From the NCBI RefSeq assembly GCF_020991085.1, contig NZ_CP087719.1, forward strand, positions 2,624,001 to 2,688,000: 64,000 nucleotides of DNA. Direction: 5' to 3'. The notes below the pieces were generated by a model. It saw nothing but the letters and a program-made list of their open reading frames with translations. It had not been told where the DNA came from and ran no database searches. A program made the position numbers and the translations under genes. Below, in pieces: positions 1 through 9,381 of the stretch; the stretch's first letter is position 1, and the number at the start of each line of letters is the position of its first letter. Source of the DNA: Roseomonas sp. OT10 (GTDB taxonomy: Bacteria; Pseudomonadota; Alphaproteobacteria; Acetobacterales; Acetobacteraceae).

Positions 1-1
1 G

Positions 2-664
2 GAGCACCCCGAACTGGGCGGCGTCGATCCCGCCGAGCTGCAGGCCTATTTCGTGATGTCGGGCCGCTACACAGCCGGGGTCGCGACCCATTACCCGCCG
101 GCCACCGGCCTGACCGCCGAGGCGACGCACCAGGCCCTGGCCAGCGGCTTCACCATCGGCATGCGCTTCCACTCGGCGCCGGTCATCCGCCTGGCCGATG
201 CCAAGCCGGTGCAGCTCGGCCACGTGGCGCGGGCGGATGCGGCATGGCGCCTCTACGCCTTCGCCGACGCGGACGGCGAGAGGCTGCGTGCGCTGATGGA
301 TCGCCTCGCGCATTCGCCGCGATCGCCGGTGCTGCGCTTCACGCCGGAGGGCGCGGACATCGACAGCGTCATCGACGTCCGCGCCGTCGTCCAGCAGGGA
401 CATCGCGACCTCCGCGTCGAGGAGCTTCCGCCGATGCTCCTGCCGCGCAAGGGCCCGTTCGGCCTGATCGACTACGAGAAGGCCTTCACCCCGGATCTGA
501 AGGCGGGGCCGGACATCTTCGACCTGCGCGGCATCGACCGGGCAAGGGGCGCGCTGGTGGTCGTCCGTCCGGACCAGTACGTGGCGAACGTGCTGCCGCT
601 GGAGGCGGATGACGAGCTCGCCGGGTTCCTCGGACGCTTTCTGATCGACCAGCGCCGGGGGTAG
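2..664 (+). CDS. FAD-dependent aromatic hydroxylase (phenol 2-monooxygenase / 3-hydroxybenzoate 4-monooxygenase type), C-terminal part
   Basis: The reading frame is open from the first bases of the window, so the gene lacks its 5' end; about 220 C-terminal residues remain. The visible part contains the end of the FAD/substrate domain (SGRYTAGVATHYPP) followed by the thioredoxin-like dimerisation domain, which ends in the family-typical GALVVVRPDQYVANVLPL. Members hydroxylate phenols or 3-hydroxybenzoate using NADPH and O2 in the cytoplasm. The FAD-binding GxGxxG end is outside the window, so the substrate cannot be settled. A second hydroxybenzoate hydroxylase (PobA) lies at 51.5 kb, which fits aromatic-acid catabolism. 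Confidence 0.85.
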   Translation, partial: EHPELGGVDPAELQAYFVMSGRYTAGVATHYPPATGLTAEATHQALASGFTIGMRFHSAPVIRLADAKPVQLGHVARADAAWRLYAFADADGERLRALMDRLAHSPRSPVLRFTPEGADIDSVIDVRAVVQQGHRDLRVEELPPMLLPRKGPFGLIDYEKAFTPDLKAGPDIFDLRGIDRARGALVVVRPDQYVANVLPLEADDELAGFLGRFLIDQRRG

Positions 665-809
665 TGCCGGCGCCCGGCGGCGTCATGGCCCGGCAGCGCC
701 GTCGCGCGGCAGCGTCATCGCGCCGGGGCGGCACCGCCGGGCGCCCGAGCCCTCGCTCCGGTCCGAGGGCCGGCGCATGTCCGGTGCCGGCGCACCGGCC
801 GGAACGCCC

Positions 810-1859
<1,050 letters not shown>

Positions 1860-1977
1860 CTGGCTTCGTGGCGCCGGGGCTCCAGCACCATCCGCTCCCG
1901 ACCCGCCGGCGATGTGGCCCCCGGCGGTCAGGTCGCGGTGATGCCGGCGTCTCGCATCCCTCGCCGCCGCGCCCGGC

Positions 1978-2841
1978 CTAGGTGGCGCCACGCTGTGCGG
2001 CCGTGACCTGCTGGTCCAGATGCGCGACCAGCCCCTCGGGCAGCTTCAGCCGATGCGCCAGCGCCTCCAGATAGGCGCGCTCCGCCGGTTCGTCCGGATC
2101 CACCGCCAGGCGCGACACGAGGTACAGCTCGGACGCCTGCTCGGGCGTGCGGGCCGAGGCCGCGACCTCGGCCACGCCCATGGGCTTCGCCAGCGCGTCG
2201 AAGACGAAGCCCTTGGCCTCGGCATCCAGCCCCATGGCCTCCACCTTGGCGAAGATCGCCCGCTGCTCCTCGGCGTCGATGTGGCCGTCCGCCTTGGCGG
2301 CACCGATCATCGCGCGCACCAGCGCCAGCTCGAACGGCTGGCCGTCGGCGGCCGGCGCGGCCTCCGGCAGGTAGCGGGGCTCGACCTGCGCGACCTCCTG
2401 CGGGGCCGGCGGGGCGGATTGGGCAGGGGTCTGGCCCTGCTGCCAGTTCTGGTAGGCGCGATGCGCCAGGGCCCCCAGCAGCGCGGCGCCGCCATGGCTC
2501 AGCACGCCGCCGCCCATCTTGCGGAATTTCTTGCCGCCCAGCACGGCCCCCAGCAGCCCGCCCGCGGCCGCGCCGCCGGCGAAGCCGCCCATGCCACCCC
2601 GGGTGGCCTGGCCGAGAACCTGCTTCGCCGTCTCCGCCAGCCCGCCGACGGACAGGGTGGAGCCCGCGGCGGCGGCCGGGTTGGTCCAGGGGCTGCCGCC
2701 CTGCCCGCCCGCCTGCGCGGGGACGGGCGGCGCGTCGGGGCGGGACCAGGGGCCGGTCGCCGGCACTCCGCCGGACTGGCCGCTGGCCGCCCCCGCCCGG
2801 TTGCCGAGGAAGCTGTCGAGAAGGGCCTTGGCGTCGATCAT
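1978..2841 (-). CDS. TerB-like / DUF533 (YebE-type) protein
   Basis: A protein of about 287 residues that opens with IDAKALLDSFLG, the usual start of DUF533 proteins. A glycine-rich stretch (GGFAGGAAAGGLLGAVLGGKK) may be membrane-associated, and a long Pro/Ala/Gln linker follows. The C-terminal half is a TerB-like helical domain (about residues 170-285) with acidic DGHIDAEEQRAI, typical of TerB metal-site regions. An alternative ATG lies nine bases upstream; neither has a clear ribosome site. Function is unknown beyond the family link to tellurite resistance and the inner membrane. Confidence 0.8.
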   Translation of the reverse strand: MIDAKALLDSFLGNRAGAASGQSGGVPATGPWSRPDAPPVPAQAGGQGGSPWTNPAAAAGSTLSVGGLAETAKQVLGQATRGGMGGFAGGAAAGGLLGAVLGGKKFRKMGGGVLSHGGAALLGALAHRAYQNWQQGQTPAQSAPPAPQEVAQVEPRYLPEAAPAADGQPFELALVRAMIGAAKADGHIDAEEQRAIFAKVEAMGLDAEAKGFVFDALAKPMGVAEVAASARTPEQASELYLVSRLAVDPDEPAERAYLEALAHRLKLPEGLVAHLDQQVTAAQRGAT

Positions 2842-2892
2842 GAACGCCATGTCATGTCGCGCCGGCCCCTCTGCAAGCGGCAGGGCCCGCGA

Positions 2893-3825
2893 TCAGCGTC
2901 CCCAGCGCAGCGCCATGACGTCCAGCCGGCGACCCAGCTCGATCAGCCCGGCCCGGGCGGCCGGGTGCAGCGGCCGCAGCGGCGCCCGGGGCGCGTCGCA
3001 GGCGATCACCCCGCCCTCCCGCATCAGCGCCTTGGCGGCGAGCAGGCCGCATTGCCGGTTCTCGTGGTTGATCAGCGGCAGCCAGCGGCCGTAGGCGGCC
3101 ATGGCACCCTCGCGGTCGCCCGCCTGGAAGGGGCGGATGATCTGCTGGATGCCGTCGGGATAGCCGCCGCCGGTCATGGCCCCGGTCGCGCCCGCATCGA
3201 GGTCGGCCATCAGCGTGATCGCCTCCTCCCCGTCCCAGGGGCCCTCGATCGCCTCCCCGCCCAGGGTGATCAGCTCGCGCAGCTTGGCGGCGGCGAAGGG
3301 GGTCTCGATCTTGAAGTAGGAGACCTGCTCGATCTCCGTCGCCATGCGCGCCAGGAAGGGCGCGGTCAGGGTGGTGCCGCTGACCGGCGCGTCCTGGATC
3401 ATGATGGGGATGGAGATCGCGTCGGACACGGCGCGGAAGAACTCGAAGATCCCGGCTTCGGGCAGGCGGATGGTGGCGCCGTGATAGGGCGGCATGACCA
3501 TCACCATCGCCGCACCCGCCGCCTGGGCCCGCGCGGAGCGCTCGGCGCAGACGCGGGAGGAGAAGTGCGTGGTGGTGACGATCACCGGCACGCGGCCCGC
3601 GACGTGCTCCAGGATGTCCGTGGTCAGCACCTCGCGCTCCTCGTCCGAGAGCACGAACTGCTCGGAGAAGTTCGCGAGGATGCACAGGCCGTCGGACCCT
3701 GCGTCGATCATGAAGTCCACGCAGCGCCTCTGGCCCTCCCGGTCGAGGCCGCCCCGCTCGTCGAAGATGGTGGGCACCACGGGAAAGACGCCCTGGTAGC
3801 GGGGCACGGCACGCGTCTGGCTCAT
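2893..3825 (-). CDS. Dihydrodipicolinate synthase (DapA/NanA) family lyase
   Basis: A TIM-barrel class I aldolase of about 310 residues. The start at 3825 has a strong GGAGGAAACCG ribosome site. The Schiff-base lysine is K172 in SYFKIETPF. The usual catalytic tyrosine region reads IMIQDAPVSG, so the canonical YN is replaced by QD, as in several catabolic subfamilies of unknown substrate. It is unlikely to be the housekeeping DapA: it stands alone next to unrelated genes, and the sequence points to a sugar-acid or hydroxyproline-type lyase or dehydratase. The substrate cannot be read from the sequence. Confidence 0.85.
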   Translation of the reverse strand: MSQTRAVPRYQGVFPVVPTIFDERGGLDREGQRRCVDFMIDAGSDGLCILANFSEQFVLSDEEREVLTTDILEHVAGRVPVIVTTTHFSSRVCAERSARAQAAGAAMVMVMPPYHGATIRLPEAGIFEFFRAVSDAISIPIMIQDAPVSGTTLTAPFLARMATEIEQVSYFKIETPFAAAKLRELITLGGEAIEGPWDGEEAITLMADLDAGATGAMTGGGYPDGIQQIIRPFQAGDREGAMAAYGRWLPLINHENRQCGLLAAKALMREGGVIACDAPRAPLRPLHPAARAGLIELGRRLDVMALRWGR

Positions 3826-4083
3826 CGGTTTCCTCCGGGGCATGGCGCTGTCGGGACGGCCGCCGGGCGGGGCGGGGCCGCGCTGCCGGTGGTGCACACC
3901 GATCCTGGCCCTGGCCGCGGATCGTGCGCGCGGGCGTATCCCGTGACCATCCGCCACCTCCCCCCTGGACGAATCAGGCCAAGCCCGCCGCCGTTCGAGG
4001 GGACGATAGGCCCACCCCCCTTCCGCGGGAAACACCCGGCTCCGCAGGAAACAGGCGTCGCCGGGGACGATGGGGCGGGAGGG

Positions 4084-4839
4084 TCAGCGTCCGGGGCGCA
4101 GGCAGACCATGCGGGGCCGGTTGTTCGTTCGCGGCAGCGGCAAGGGACGCGCGGCGCGGGCCGCACCGGGCTGCAGGAAGCGGCGTGCCTCCCGCGCCCC
4201 GCCGAAGAGCAGGGCCGGCCGCAGCCCGGCCGCGCAGAGCCCCGCCCCGGCCAGCCCCGGCAGGGGCACCGTCCCACCCCGGTTCCAGGCCACGCCGAGC
4301 TGCGCCAGGGCCACCCGGCGGCTGTAGTCGGCGCCCCGCTCCGCCTCGCCGGAATGATAGCGGCCGATCGCCTCGCCCCAGTCCTGGCTGCGGGCGCGGA
4401 GCTGCAGCAGGAAGCGGATGGCGTAGCGGATGTTGGCCACCGGGTCGAAGGCCTGCTCCAGGCCCGGGAAGGCGTCCGGATGATGCAGCAGGTTGACCTG
4501 CATGCAGCCGACGTCGACCGAACGGGTCCCGGCCGCCGCCAGCGCCGCCACGGCCGCGACCGCCGCGGCCTTGGTCGGGGCGGCATGGCCGGTGCCGCTG
4601 GCATTGTAGGACCAGGGCCAGGGCTCGGGGCGCCCCGTCGCAGGGTCCTGCCGCCCGCTTTCCACCAGCCCGATGGCGCCCAGCAGCCCAGGCGGCACGC
4701 CGGACCCCGGTTCCAGCGCGGCGATGGTGCGGCGGCACAGGGTCCAGTCCGCCGAGGCTCCCGTCGAGGCTCCCTGAGCCCGGCCCGTCCCGGGGCTCAG
4801 CAGGGCCGCCAGCAGGAGCACGGCGAGGAAACGCGGCAT
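4084..4839 (-). CDS. Lytic transglycosylase-like SLT domain protein, secreted
   Basis: A protein of 251 residues with an N-terminal signal peptide (FLAVLLLAALLSPGTGRAQ). The SLT/lysozyme-like domain shows the catalytic glutamate (E60 in AIGLVESGRQD), the GCMQVNL motif (about 111-117) that follows it in this family, and a later RYHSGEAERGADYSRRV. Such enzymes cleave peptidoglycan glycan strands in the periplasm. Low similarity is expected outside these motifs. The roughly 260 bp between this gene and the DapA-like gene show no further open frame or clear signal. Confidence 0.85.
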   Translation of the reverse strand: MPRFLAVLLLAALLSPGTGRAQGASTGASADWTLCRRTIAALEPGSGVPPGLLGAIGLVESGRQDPATGRPEPWPWSYNASGTGHAAPTKAAAVAAVAALAAAGTRSVDVGCMQVNLLHHPDAFPGLEQAFDPVANIRYAIRFLLQLRARSQDWGEAIGRYHSGEAERGADYSRRVALAQLGVAWNRGGTVPLPGLAGAGLCAAGLRPALLFGGAREARRFLQPGAARAARPLPLPRTNNRPRMVCLRPGR

Positions 4840-4970
4840 GGCCCGTCCATCCCCCGAAGCGGATGGACGGTCAACGCCGCGTGCCGCGCATCACCGATGT
4901 GTCCGGTCAAGCCGGCCGGAGGGCCACCCGGACGGCCGCCCTCCCGGGCGGCTCGCCGGGCAATGGCCGC

Positions 4971-5426
4971 TCAGTACCGGTCGGCGGAGACGCGGCCCAC
5001 CACGAAGGCCACCACGGCCACGGCGGCCAGAGCCAGGAAGGGCTGCTGCTTCACCTTGGAGGTCGCGTAGTCGGCGCCCTCGGAGATCCGGTCCTTCGCC
5101 TGGTGGGCATACTCCCCCGCCACGGCCGCGGCGTCGGAGATGGCGGGCTTCACGCGGTCGCGGAGCAGGTCCTCGACCTGGGCCTTCAGCCGCGCCAGTT
5201 CGGACTGGGCGTCGTGGCTCAGCTCGGACGCCTTGTCCTTGGCGTCCTCATAGACTTCGGACGCCTTTTCCTTGGCATCGCCCAGGGCCTGCTGCGCCTT
5301 GCCGGACAGCTCCCGCGCCTTCCCCTCCACCTCGGTCTTGGCATCGCCCACGGCGCCGCCGACCGCACCCTGTGCCTTGCCGGCGAACTCCTTGGCGGTG
5401 CCCTCGACCTTGTCCTCGTTCATCAT
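4971..5426 (-). CDS. CsbD/DUF883-like stress protein with C-terminal membrane anchor
   Basis: A protein of about 151 residues. The N-terminus (NEDKVEGTAKEFAGKAQGAV) matches CsbD-like general stress proteins. The middle is a long Ala/Lys/Glu amphipathic helix with KDKASE and DAKEKAS repeats, likely a coiled coil. The C-terminus (PFLALAAVAVVAFVVGRVSADRY) is one membrane segment, as in DUF883/ElaB ribosome-tethering proteins. Two methionines open the frame; the second may be used. It lies beside a GlsB/YmgE-type membrane protein, a common stress-gene pairing. Confidence 0.78.
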   Translation of the reverse strand: MMNEDKVEGTAKEFAGKAQGAVGGAVGDAKTEVEGKARELSGKAQQALGDAKEKASEVYEDAKDKASELSHDAQSELARLKAQVEDLLRDRVKPAISDAAAVAGEYAHQAKDRISEGADYATSKVKQQPFLALAAVAVVAFVVGRVSADRY

Positions 5427-5526
5427 GCGTCTCCTGTTCGATCTCTGGTTCGCGGCAGCGACGGCGTGCCGTCGGCGCGCTCCGTGGCCTCATCGCCCGA
5501 TGGCGGGGCAGGGTTTCCCGGCGGGC

Positions 5527-5784
5527 TCAGATGGCCCGTCGGCCAGCGACCGCATGGTAGACCAGCAGCACCACCACGGCACCGATCACCGCGACTAGCA
5601 TGCTCCAGATGTTGAAGCCGGTGACGCCCGCCGCGCCGAAGGTCGTGAAGAGCCAGCCACCCACGATGGCGCCAATGATGCCCAGCACGATATCCAGCAC
5701 CATGCCCGATCCGGTCTTGTTGACGATCCTGCTGGCGATGAAGCCAGCGATCAGCCCGAGAACCAGCCACGCCAGAATCGACAT
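5527..5784 (-). CDS. GlsB/YeaQ/YmgE family stress-response membrane protein
   Basis: An 85-residue protein with three hydrophobic segments and the family pattern LAWLVLGLIAGFIAS, then a glycine-rich DIVLGIIGAIVGGWLF. The start at 5784 is chosen because it begins MSILAWLV and is preceded by a GGAAGGGCGACGG ribosome site. A longer open frame upstream is arginine-rich and unlikely to be translated. It sits about 100 bp upstream of the CsbD-like gene in the same direction. Its role is a small inner-membrane protein linked to general or envelope stress. Confidence 0.88.
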   Translation of the reverse strand: MSILAWLVLGLIAGFIASRIVNKTGSGMVLDIVLGIIGAIVGGWLFTTFGAAGVTGFNIWSMLVAVIGAVVVLLVYHAVAGRRAI

Positions 5785-5905
5785 TCCGTCGCCCTTCCTG
5801 TCCACGCCGGATGCCGCCCCTGCGGCCCCGCGTGCAGCCACAACGCGTCGGCGCACGAAACGTTGAGCGGCATCCGCGATCGGCCTGTCCGGGGAGGCTC
5901 ATACC

Positions 5906-6340
5906 CACGGCGGGATAATCTGAGCCGTCGTGTTGTTGCGTTCCGGCGGAGGACCGGGAGGGGGACGCCAGCCTGCGGCATCGACGCCGTGCGTCGATCC
6001 CCGTCCCGGACCCTTCCCTGCCGGGGCCACAAGCGGGCCCCGGTCCCCGCTGGGAGTCTGGTGCTTCCGGTAGATGTCCGCCTGCGGGCTGAACCCTGAC
6101 GGCGCGCGGACAGGCGGGACTCTGAAAAAGCTTCAGAAGGCGTCAGCGAGGGCTGAGGCCGTACCCGCCGAGGAGCATGGCTCCTCGGCGCCTCGACCCC
6201 GTATCAGGCTGTCCCGCGGCAGCGCCGATCGGGTCCAGGGCCCGCAGGGTCCTGGCGGAGTGGGGGTACGGGGGCGAGGCAGCGCCTTGCCCCCGGGCCA
6301 CGGGCGCACCCCACGCCGGCAGGCGTCAACGCGTCACGCC
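5906..6340 (+). repeat. Dispersed hairpin-rich repeat, copy A
   Basis: About 435 bp filling the gap between the glsB-like gene and hemW. It shares long identical blocks with copies B (15749-16154) and C (40847-41225, inverted), for example CCACAAGCGGGCCCCGGTCC and GGTCCTGGCGGAGTGGGGGT. A hairpin at 6166-6190 has perfect 11-bp arms (CGCCGAGGAGC) and an ATG loop. Copy A differs from B and C in the first hairpin, where extra sequence replaces the GGGAGGGGAC arms. No gene is supported within it. Confidence 0.85.
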
Positions 6341-6347
6341 GCGCGGA

Positions 6348-7505
6348 TCAGCGCAACAGCGCAGGCAACAGCGCGTCGAGGCGCAGGCGGCCTTCGGAGG
6401 TGGCCAGCAGGCGGCCATCCGGGGTCCAGGCCAGGTAGCCTTCCTCCAGGCACGCCTCCAGCACGGCCGGCTCCACCGTCTCGGCGAAGGGCAGGCCGCT
6501 GCGCGCGGCGACGCGGCCGGGGTCGATCCCCTCGCGGAGGCGCAGCCCCATCAGCAGCGCCTCGCGCGCCCGGTCCGCCGGGGCCAGCGCCTCCTCCTCG
6601 ACGCGGCCATGGCCATCGCGCTCGACCCGCTCCAGCCAGGCCTCCGGACCGCGGTGGCGCCGCGCGGCGAGCAGCTCCCCGTCCAGCCCCAGCCGCTGGT
6701 GCGCCCCCGGGCCGAGGCCGAGATAGTCGCCATAGCGCCAGTAGGTGAGGTTGTGCCGGCTCTCCGCCCCGGCCCTGGCGTAGTTGGAGACCTCGTAGGG
6801 CTCCAGCCCGAAGCCCGCCGCCTCCTCCGCCGTGGCGCGGTACATGGAGGCCGCCGCCTCGTCCTCCGGCAGGGCGAAGGCGCCGCGGGCATGTTCGGTG
6901 GCGAAACGCGTGCCCGGCTCGATGGTGAGCTGGTAGAGGGAGAGGTGATCGGCGGCCAGCGCCAGGGCCCGCCGCAGCTCCGCGCGCCAGGCGGCCTCCT
7001 CCTGGCCGGGGCGGGCATAGATCAGGTCGAAGGACAGGCGCGGGAAGGTCGCGCGGGCGTGCTCCAGCGCCGCGATCGCCTCCGCCGCCGAGTGCCGCCG
7101 GCCGAGGAAGGCCAGCGCCGCCTCGTCCAGCGACTGCACGCCCAGGCTCAGCCGGTTCACCCCCGCCGCCCGGAAGGCGCGCAGCTTCGCCGCCTCCACC
7201 GAGGTCGGGTTGGCCTCCAGCGTGACCTCCAGCCCGGGCGGGGCGTCGAACAGGCGGCGCGCATCCGCCAGCAGGTCCGCCACCACCTCGGGCGGCATCA
7301 GCGAGGGCGTGCCGCCGCCGAAGAAGACCGAGGCCAGCCGGCGCCGCCCGGTGCGCGCCGCCTCCCCCGCCAGCTCCGCCCGCAGCGCCCGGCCGAAGCG
7401 GGCCGCGTCCACGCGCTCCCGCACATGCGAGTTGAAGTCGCAGTACGGGCACTTCGAGGCGCAGAAGGGCCAGTGGACGTAGAGGGCGAGGGGCTCGTCG
7501 GGCAC
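6348..7505 (-). CDS. hemW: Radical SAM heme chaperone HemW
   Basis: A protein of about 385 residues. The radical SAM cluster motif is FCASKCPYCDF (CxxxCxxC) just after the family opening LALYVHWPF. VFFGGGTPSLM, the SLGVQSLDEAAL motif and the C-terminal HemW domain (RHNLTYWRYGDYLGLGPGAH) follow. HemW hands haem to respiratory enzymes and is a paralogue of the oxygen-independent coproporphyrinogen oxidase HemN. The GTG at 7505 puts LYVHWPF near the N-terminus, as in relatives; the frame stays open upstream to a TTG at 7586, ten bases from the preceding stop. It is likely co-transcribed with the DUF3574 gene. Confidence 0.92.
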   Translation of the reverse strand: MPDEPLALYVHWPFCASKCPYCDFNSHVRERVDAARFGRALRAELAGEAARTGRRRLASVFFGGGTPSLMPPEVVADLLADARRLFDAPPGLEVTLEANPTSVEAAKLRAFRAAGVNRLSLGVQSLDEAALAFLGRRHSAAEAIAALEHARATFPRLSFDLIYARPGQEEAAWRAELRRALALAADHLSLYQLTIEPGTRFATEHARGAFALPEDEAAASMYRATAEEAAGFGLEPYEVSNYARAGAESRHNLTYWRYGDYLGLGPGAHQRLGLDGELLAARRHRGPEAWLERVERDGHGRVEEEALAPADRAREALLMGLRLREGIDPGRVAARSGLPFAETVEPAVLEACLEEGYLAWTPDGRLLATSEGRLRLDALLPALLR

Positions 7506-7595
7506 GGATCGGTCCTGCCGCGGGCGGGATGCCCACCCCGGCTGCAAGAGGTCCGGCCCATATGGCGCGGCCGGGCGGCGCGGCAAAGCGCGGGG

Positions 7596-8006
7596 TCAGA
7601 AGCCCAGGCAGGCGGGCCGCACCACCCGCAGGACCGCCTCCTGCCGGAAGCGGGTGCGGTAGGCCTCCGCCAGCGGCGCGAGCCGGGCGGCGGCCTGGGC
7701 GGCGTCCGCGCCCGGCAGGGCGATGACCAGCAGCCTGGAGCGTTCGCGCAGCACCCCGCCATCGGCGCCGCGCCACTGCCCCGCGGCGTCCAGCACGGTG
7801 AGCCCGTCCGGGAAGCGCGGCGTCGCCTCCTCGGCCAGGAAGGCGGCCAACTCCGCCTCGCTCACCTCCGGGGCGCCGGCGCGGTCGCGGCCGAGGAAGG
7901 CCTCGGCCACCATCCCCGGCGCCAGCCCGGCCGGGCAGCCGCCCGGTGCCGGCTGGGCCATGCAGGCGGCGAGCAGCGGCAGCGCCGCCAGCGCCGCCCC
8001 GCGCAT
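7596..8006 (-). CDS. DUF3574 domain lipoprotein
   Basis: A protein of 136 residues with a lipobox-like signal (ALPLLAACMAQ). The body carries the DUF3574 signature: AFLGRDRAGAPEVSEAELAAF, then TPRFPDGLTVLDAAGQWR, and REAVL-like QEAVLRVVRPACLGF at the end. The function of the family is unknown; the lipid anchor points to the periplasmic side of a membrane. Its start codon is one base beyond the stop region of the SMR gene, so the two overlap slightly, and hemW follows 90 bp downstream. Confidence 0.85.
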   Translation of the reverse strand: MRGAALAALPLLAACMAQPAPGGCPAGLAPGMVAEAFLGRDRAGAPEVSEAELAAFLAEEATPRFPDGLTVLDAAGQWRGADGGVLRERSRLLVIALPGADAAQAAARLAPLAEAYRTRFRQEAVLRVVRPACLGF

Positions 8007-8341
8007 CAGGCGGTCGCCAGCAGGATGACCCCGGCGCCGATCAGCCCGATCGCCGCGACCTTCTGCGTCCCCAGCGCCTCGCCGAAGGCGAAGTGGCCGA
8101 TCAGCGCGATCAGGATGTAGGAGGCGGCGGTGCAGGGCAGGGCCACGCTCATCGGGATCTTCCGCAGCGCGACGATGTAGAGCAGCGCGGCCCCGCCATA
8201 GGCGCCCAGGCCGATGATGGTCTGCCAGCGGAAGAGCTGGGTGAGGAAGCCCCCCTCCCCCAGCGTGCCCGCCTTCAGCAGCACTTGGCCGGCGAGCGAG
8301 GTGCAGATCGCCGCCGCCAGGGACAGCCAGTGGATCATCAT
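8006..8341 (-). CDS. Small multidrug-resistance / ArnE-like EamA transporter, four helices
   Basis: A protein of 111 residues, the usual length of SMR, ArnE and ArnF proteins. Four membrane helices are visible (HWLSLAAAICTSLAGQVLL; IIGLGAYGGAALLYIVAL; VALPCTAASYILIALIGHF; VAAIGLIGAGVILLATA). The start is taken at the MMIHW pair, because the longer open frame runs into the glycosyltransferase gene. It follows that gene by only 14 bp, suggesting it flips the polyprenyl-linked sugar made by it, as ArnE/F does for aminoarabinose. Drug efflux is the alternative. Confidence 0.8.
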   Translation of the reverse strand: MMIHWLSLAAAICTSLAGQVLLKAGTLGEGGFLTQLFRWQTIIGLGAYGGAALLYIVALRKIPMSVALPCTAASYILIALIGHFAFGEALGTQKVAAIGLIGAGVILLATA

Positions 8342-8354
8342 GGATGCGACGGGC

Positions 8355-9377
8355 TCACGGGCGGGCGGACAGGCCGGCGGGCTCGGCACGGGGCGGGTAT
8401 TCGCGCGCGGCATGTCCGGCCGTGCCGCGCACCACGTCGCGCACCACCCCCTGCGGCTTGCCGTTCGCGGAGAGGAAGGCGCGGCCGACATATTCGCCCA
8501 GCACGCCCAGGATGACGAACTGCACGCCGGCGATCAGCAGCGTCACCACCATCAGCGAGGCCCAGCCGGAGGGCGGGTGGCCCATCACCGCCTCCAGCAC
8601 CACCAGCAGCGCGGCGAGCAGGCCCAGCGCGCCCATGGCGATGCCGGCGAAGGCGGCGAAGCGCAGCGGCACGACGGAGAAGGAGGTGGCGAGGTTCAGC
8701 CACAGCCGCACCAGCCGGCGCAGCGTGTAGTTGGAGCGCCCGTCCATCCGGGCCAGGTGGCGCACCTCGATGGAATCGATGCGCTGCGTCACCTGCATGA
8801 TCAGCCCGTCGATGTAGGGATAGGGCCCGGCGTAGCGCGTCACCTCCCGCACCACCAGGGCGGACATGCAGCGGAAGGAGGAGAGGTAGAGGCCGCGCGG
8901 CTTGTCCAGCAGGCTGTCCGCCACGGCATTGGCGAAGCGGCTGCCCAGGTTGCGCCAGGCCTCGTGCTTCTTCTCGGCATAGCGGGTGTAGACCACGTCG
9001 CAGCCGTTGAGGCGCGCATGGTCGTAGAGGCGGACGACCTCCTCCGGCGGGTTCTGCAGATCGTCGTCCATGGTGATGACGTAGCTGCCGCGGGCATGGC
9101 GCAGCCCGGTCATGACCGCGTTGTGCTCGCCGAAGTTGCGGGCGTGCTCGACATAGGTCAGCGGCACCGTCGCGGTCTCGGCCAGGCGGCGGCAGACCTC
9201 GCCGGAGTTGTCGGGGCTGCCGTCGTTGACCAGGACGATCTCGATCCCGCCTTCCGGCTCCAGGGCGGAGAGGGCCTCGACCAGGCGGCCGATGGTGGCG
9301 GCGCCCCGGTAGACGGGCACGACGATGGACAGGCCGCGGAAGGGCGGCAGCTCGGTCAGGGCAGGCATGTCTCGCAT
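8355..9377 (-). CDS. Family 2 glycosyltransferase, polyprenyl-phosphate type (GtrB/ArnC/DPM1-like)
   Basis: A protein of about 340 residues. The GT-A domain shows LSIVVPVYRGAATI, VLVNDGSPDNSG and the metal-binding TMDDDLQNPPEE. The C-terminal part has two membrane helices (FAAFAGIAMGALGLLAALLV and VVTLLIAGVQFVILGVLGEY), as in ArnC, GtrB and dolichol-phosphate mannose synthase. Such enzymes put a sugar from a nucleotide donor on undecaprenyl phosphate at the inner membrane. The start at 9377 lies just past the end of the methyltransferase gene (overlapping its 3' end region); an in-frame ATG at 9368 is possible. Neighbours suggest a lipid-linked sugar used for envelope modification. Confidence 0.9.
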   Translation of the reverse strand: MRDMPALTELPPFRGLSIVVPVYRGAATIGRLVEALSALEPEGGIEIVLVNDGSPDNSGEVCRRLAETATVPLTYVEHARNFGEHNAVMTGLRHARGSYVITMDDDLQNPPEEVVRLYDHARLNGCDVVYTRYAEKKHEAWRNLGSRFANAVADSLLDKPRGLYLSSFRCMSALVVREVTRYAGPYPYIDGLIMQVTQRIDSIEVRHLARMDGRSNYTLRRLVRLWLNLATSFSVVPLRFAAFAGIAMGALGLLAALLVVLEAVMGHPPSGWASLMVVTLLIAGVQFVILGVLGEYVGRAFLSANGKPQGVVRDVVRGTAGHAAREYPPRAEPAGLSARP

Positions 9378-9381
9378 TGTC

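Noticed and set aside
2020-5070. Very long open frame (1016 codons) on the + strand opposite four leftward genes
   Set aside because: It is the antisense shadow of high-GC genes with clear family motifs on the other strand; its own product is low-complexity Arg/Gly/His-rich without any domain.
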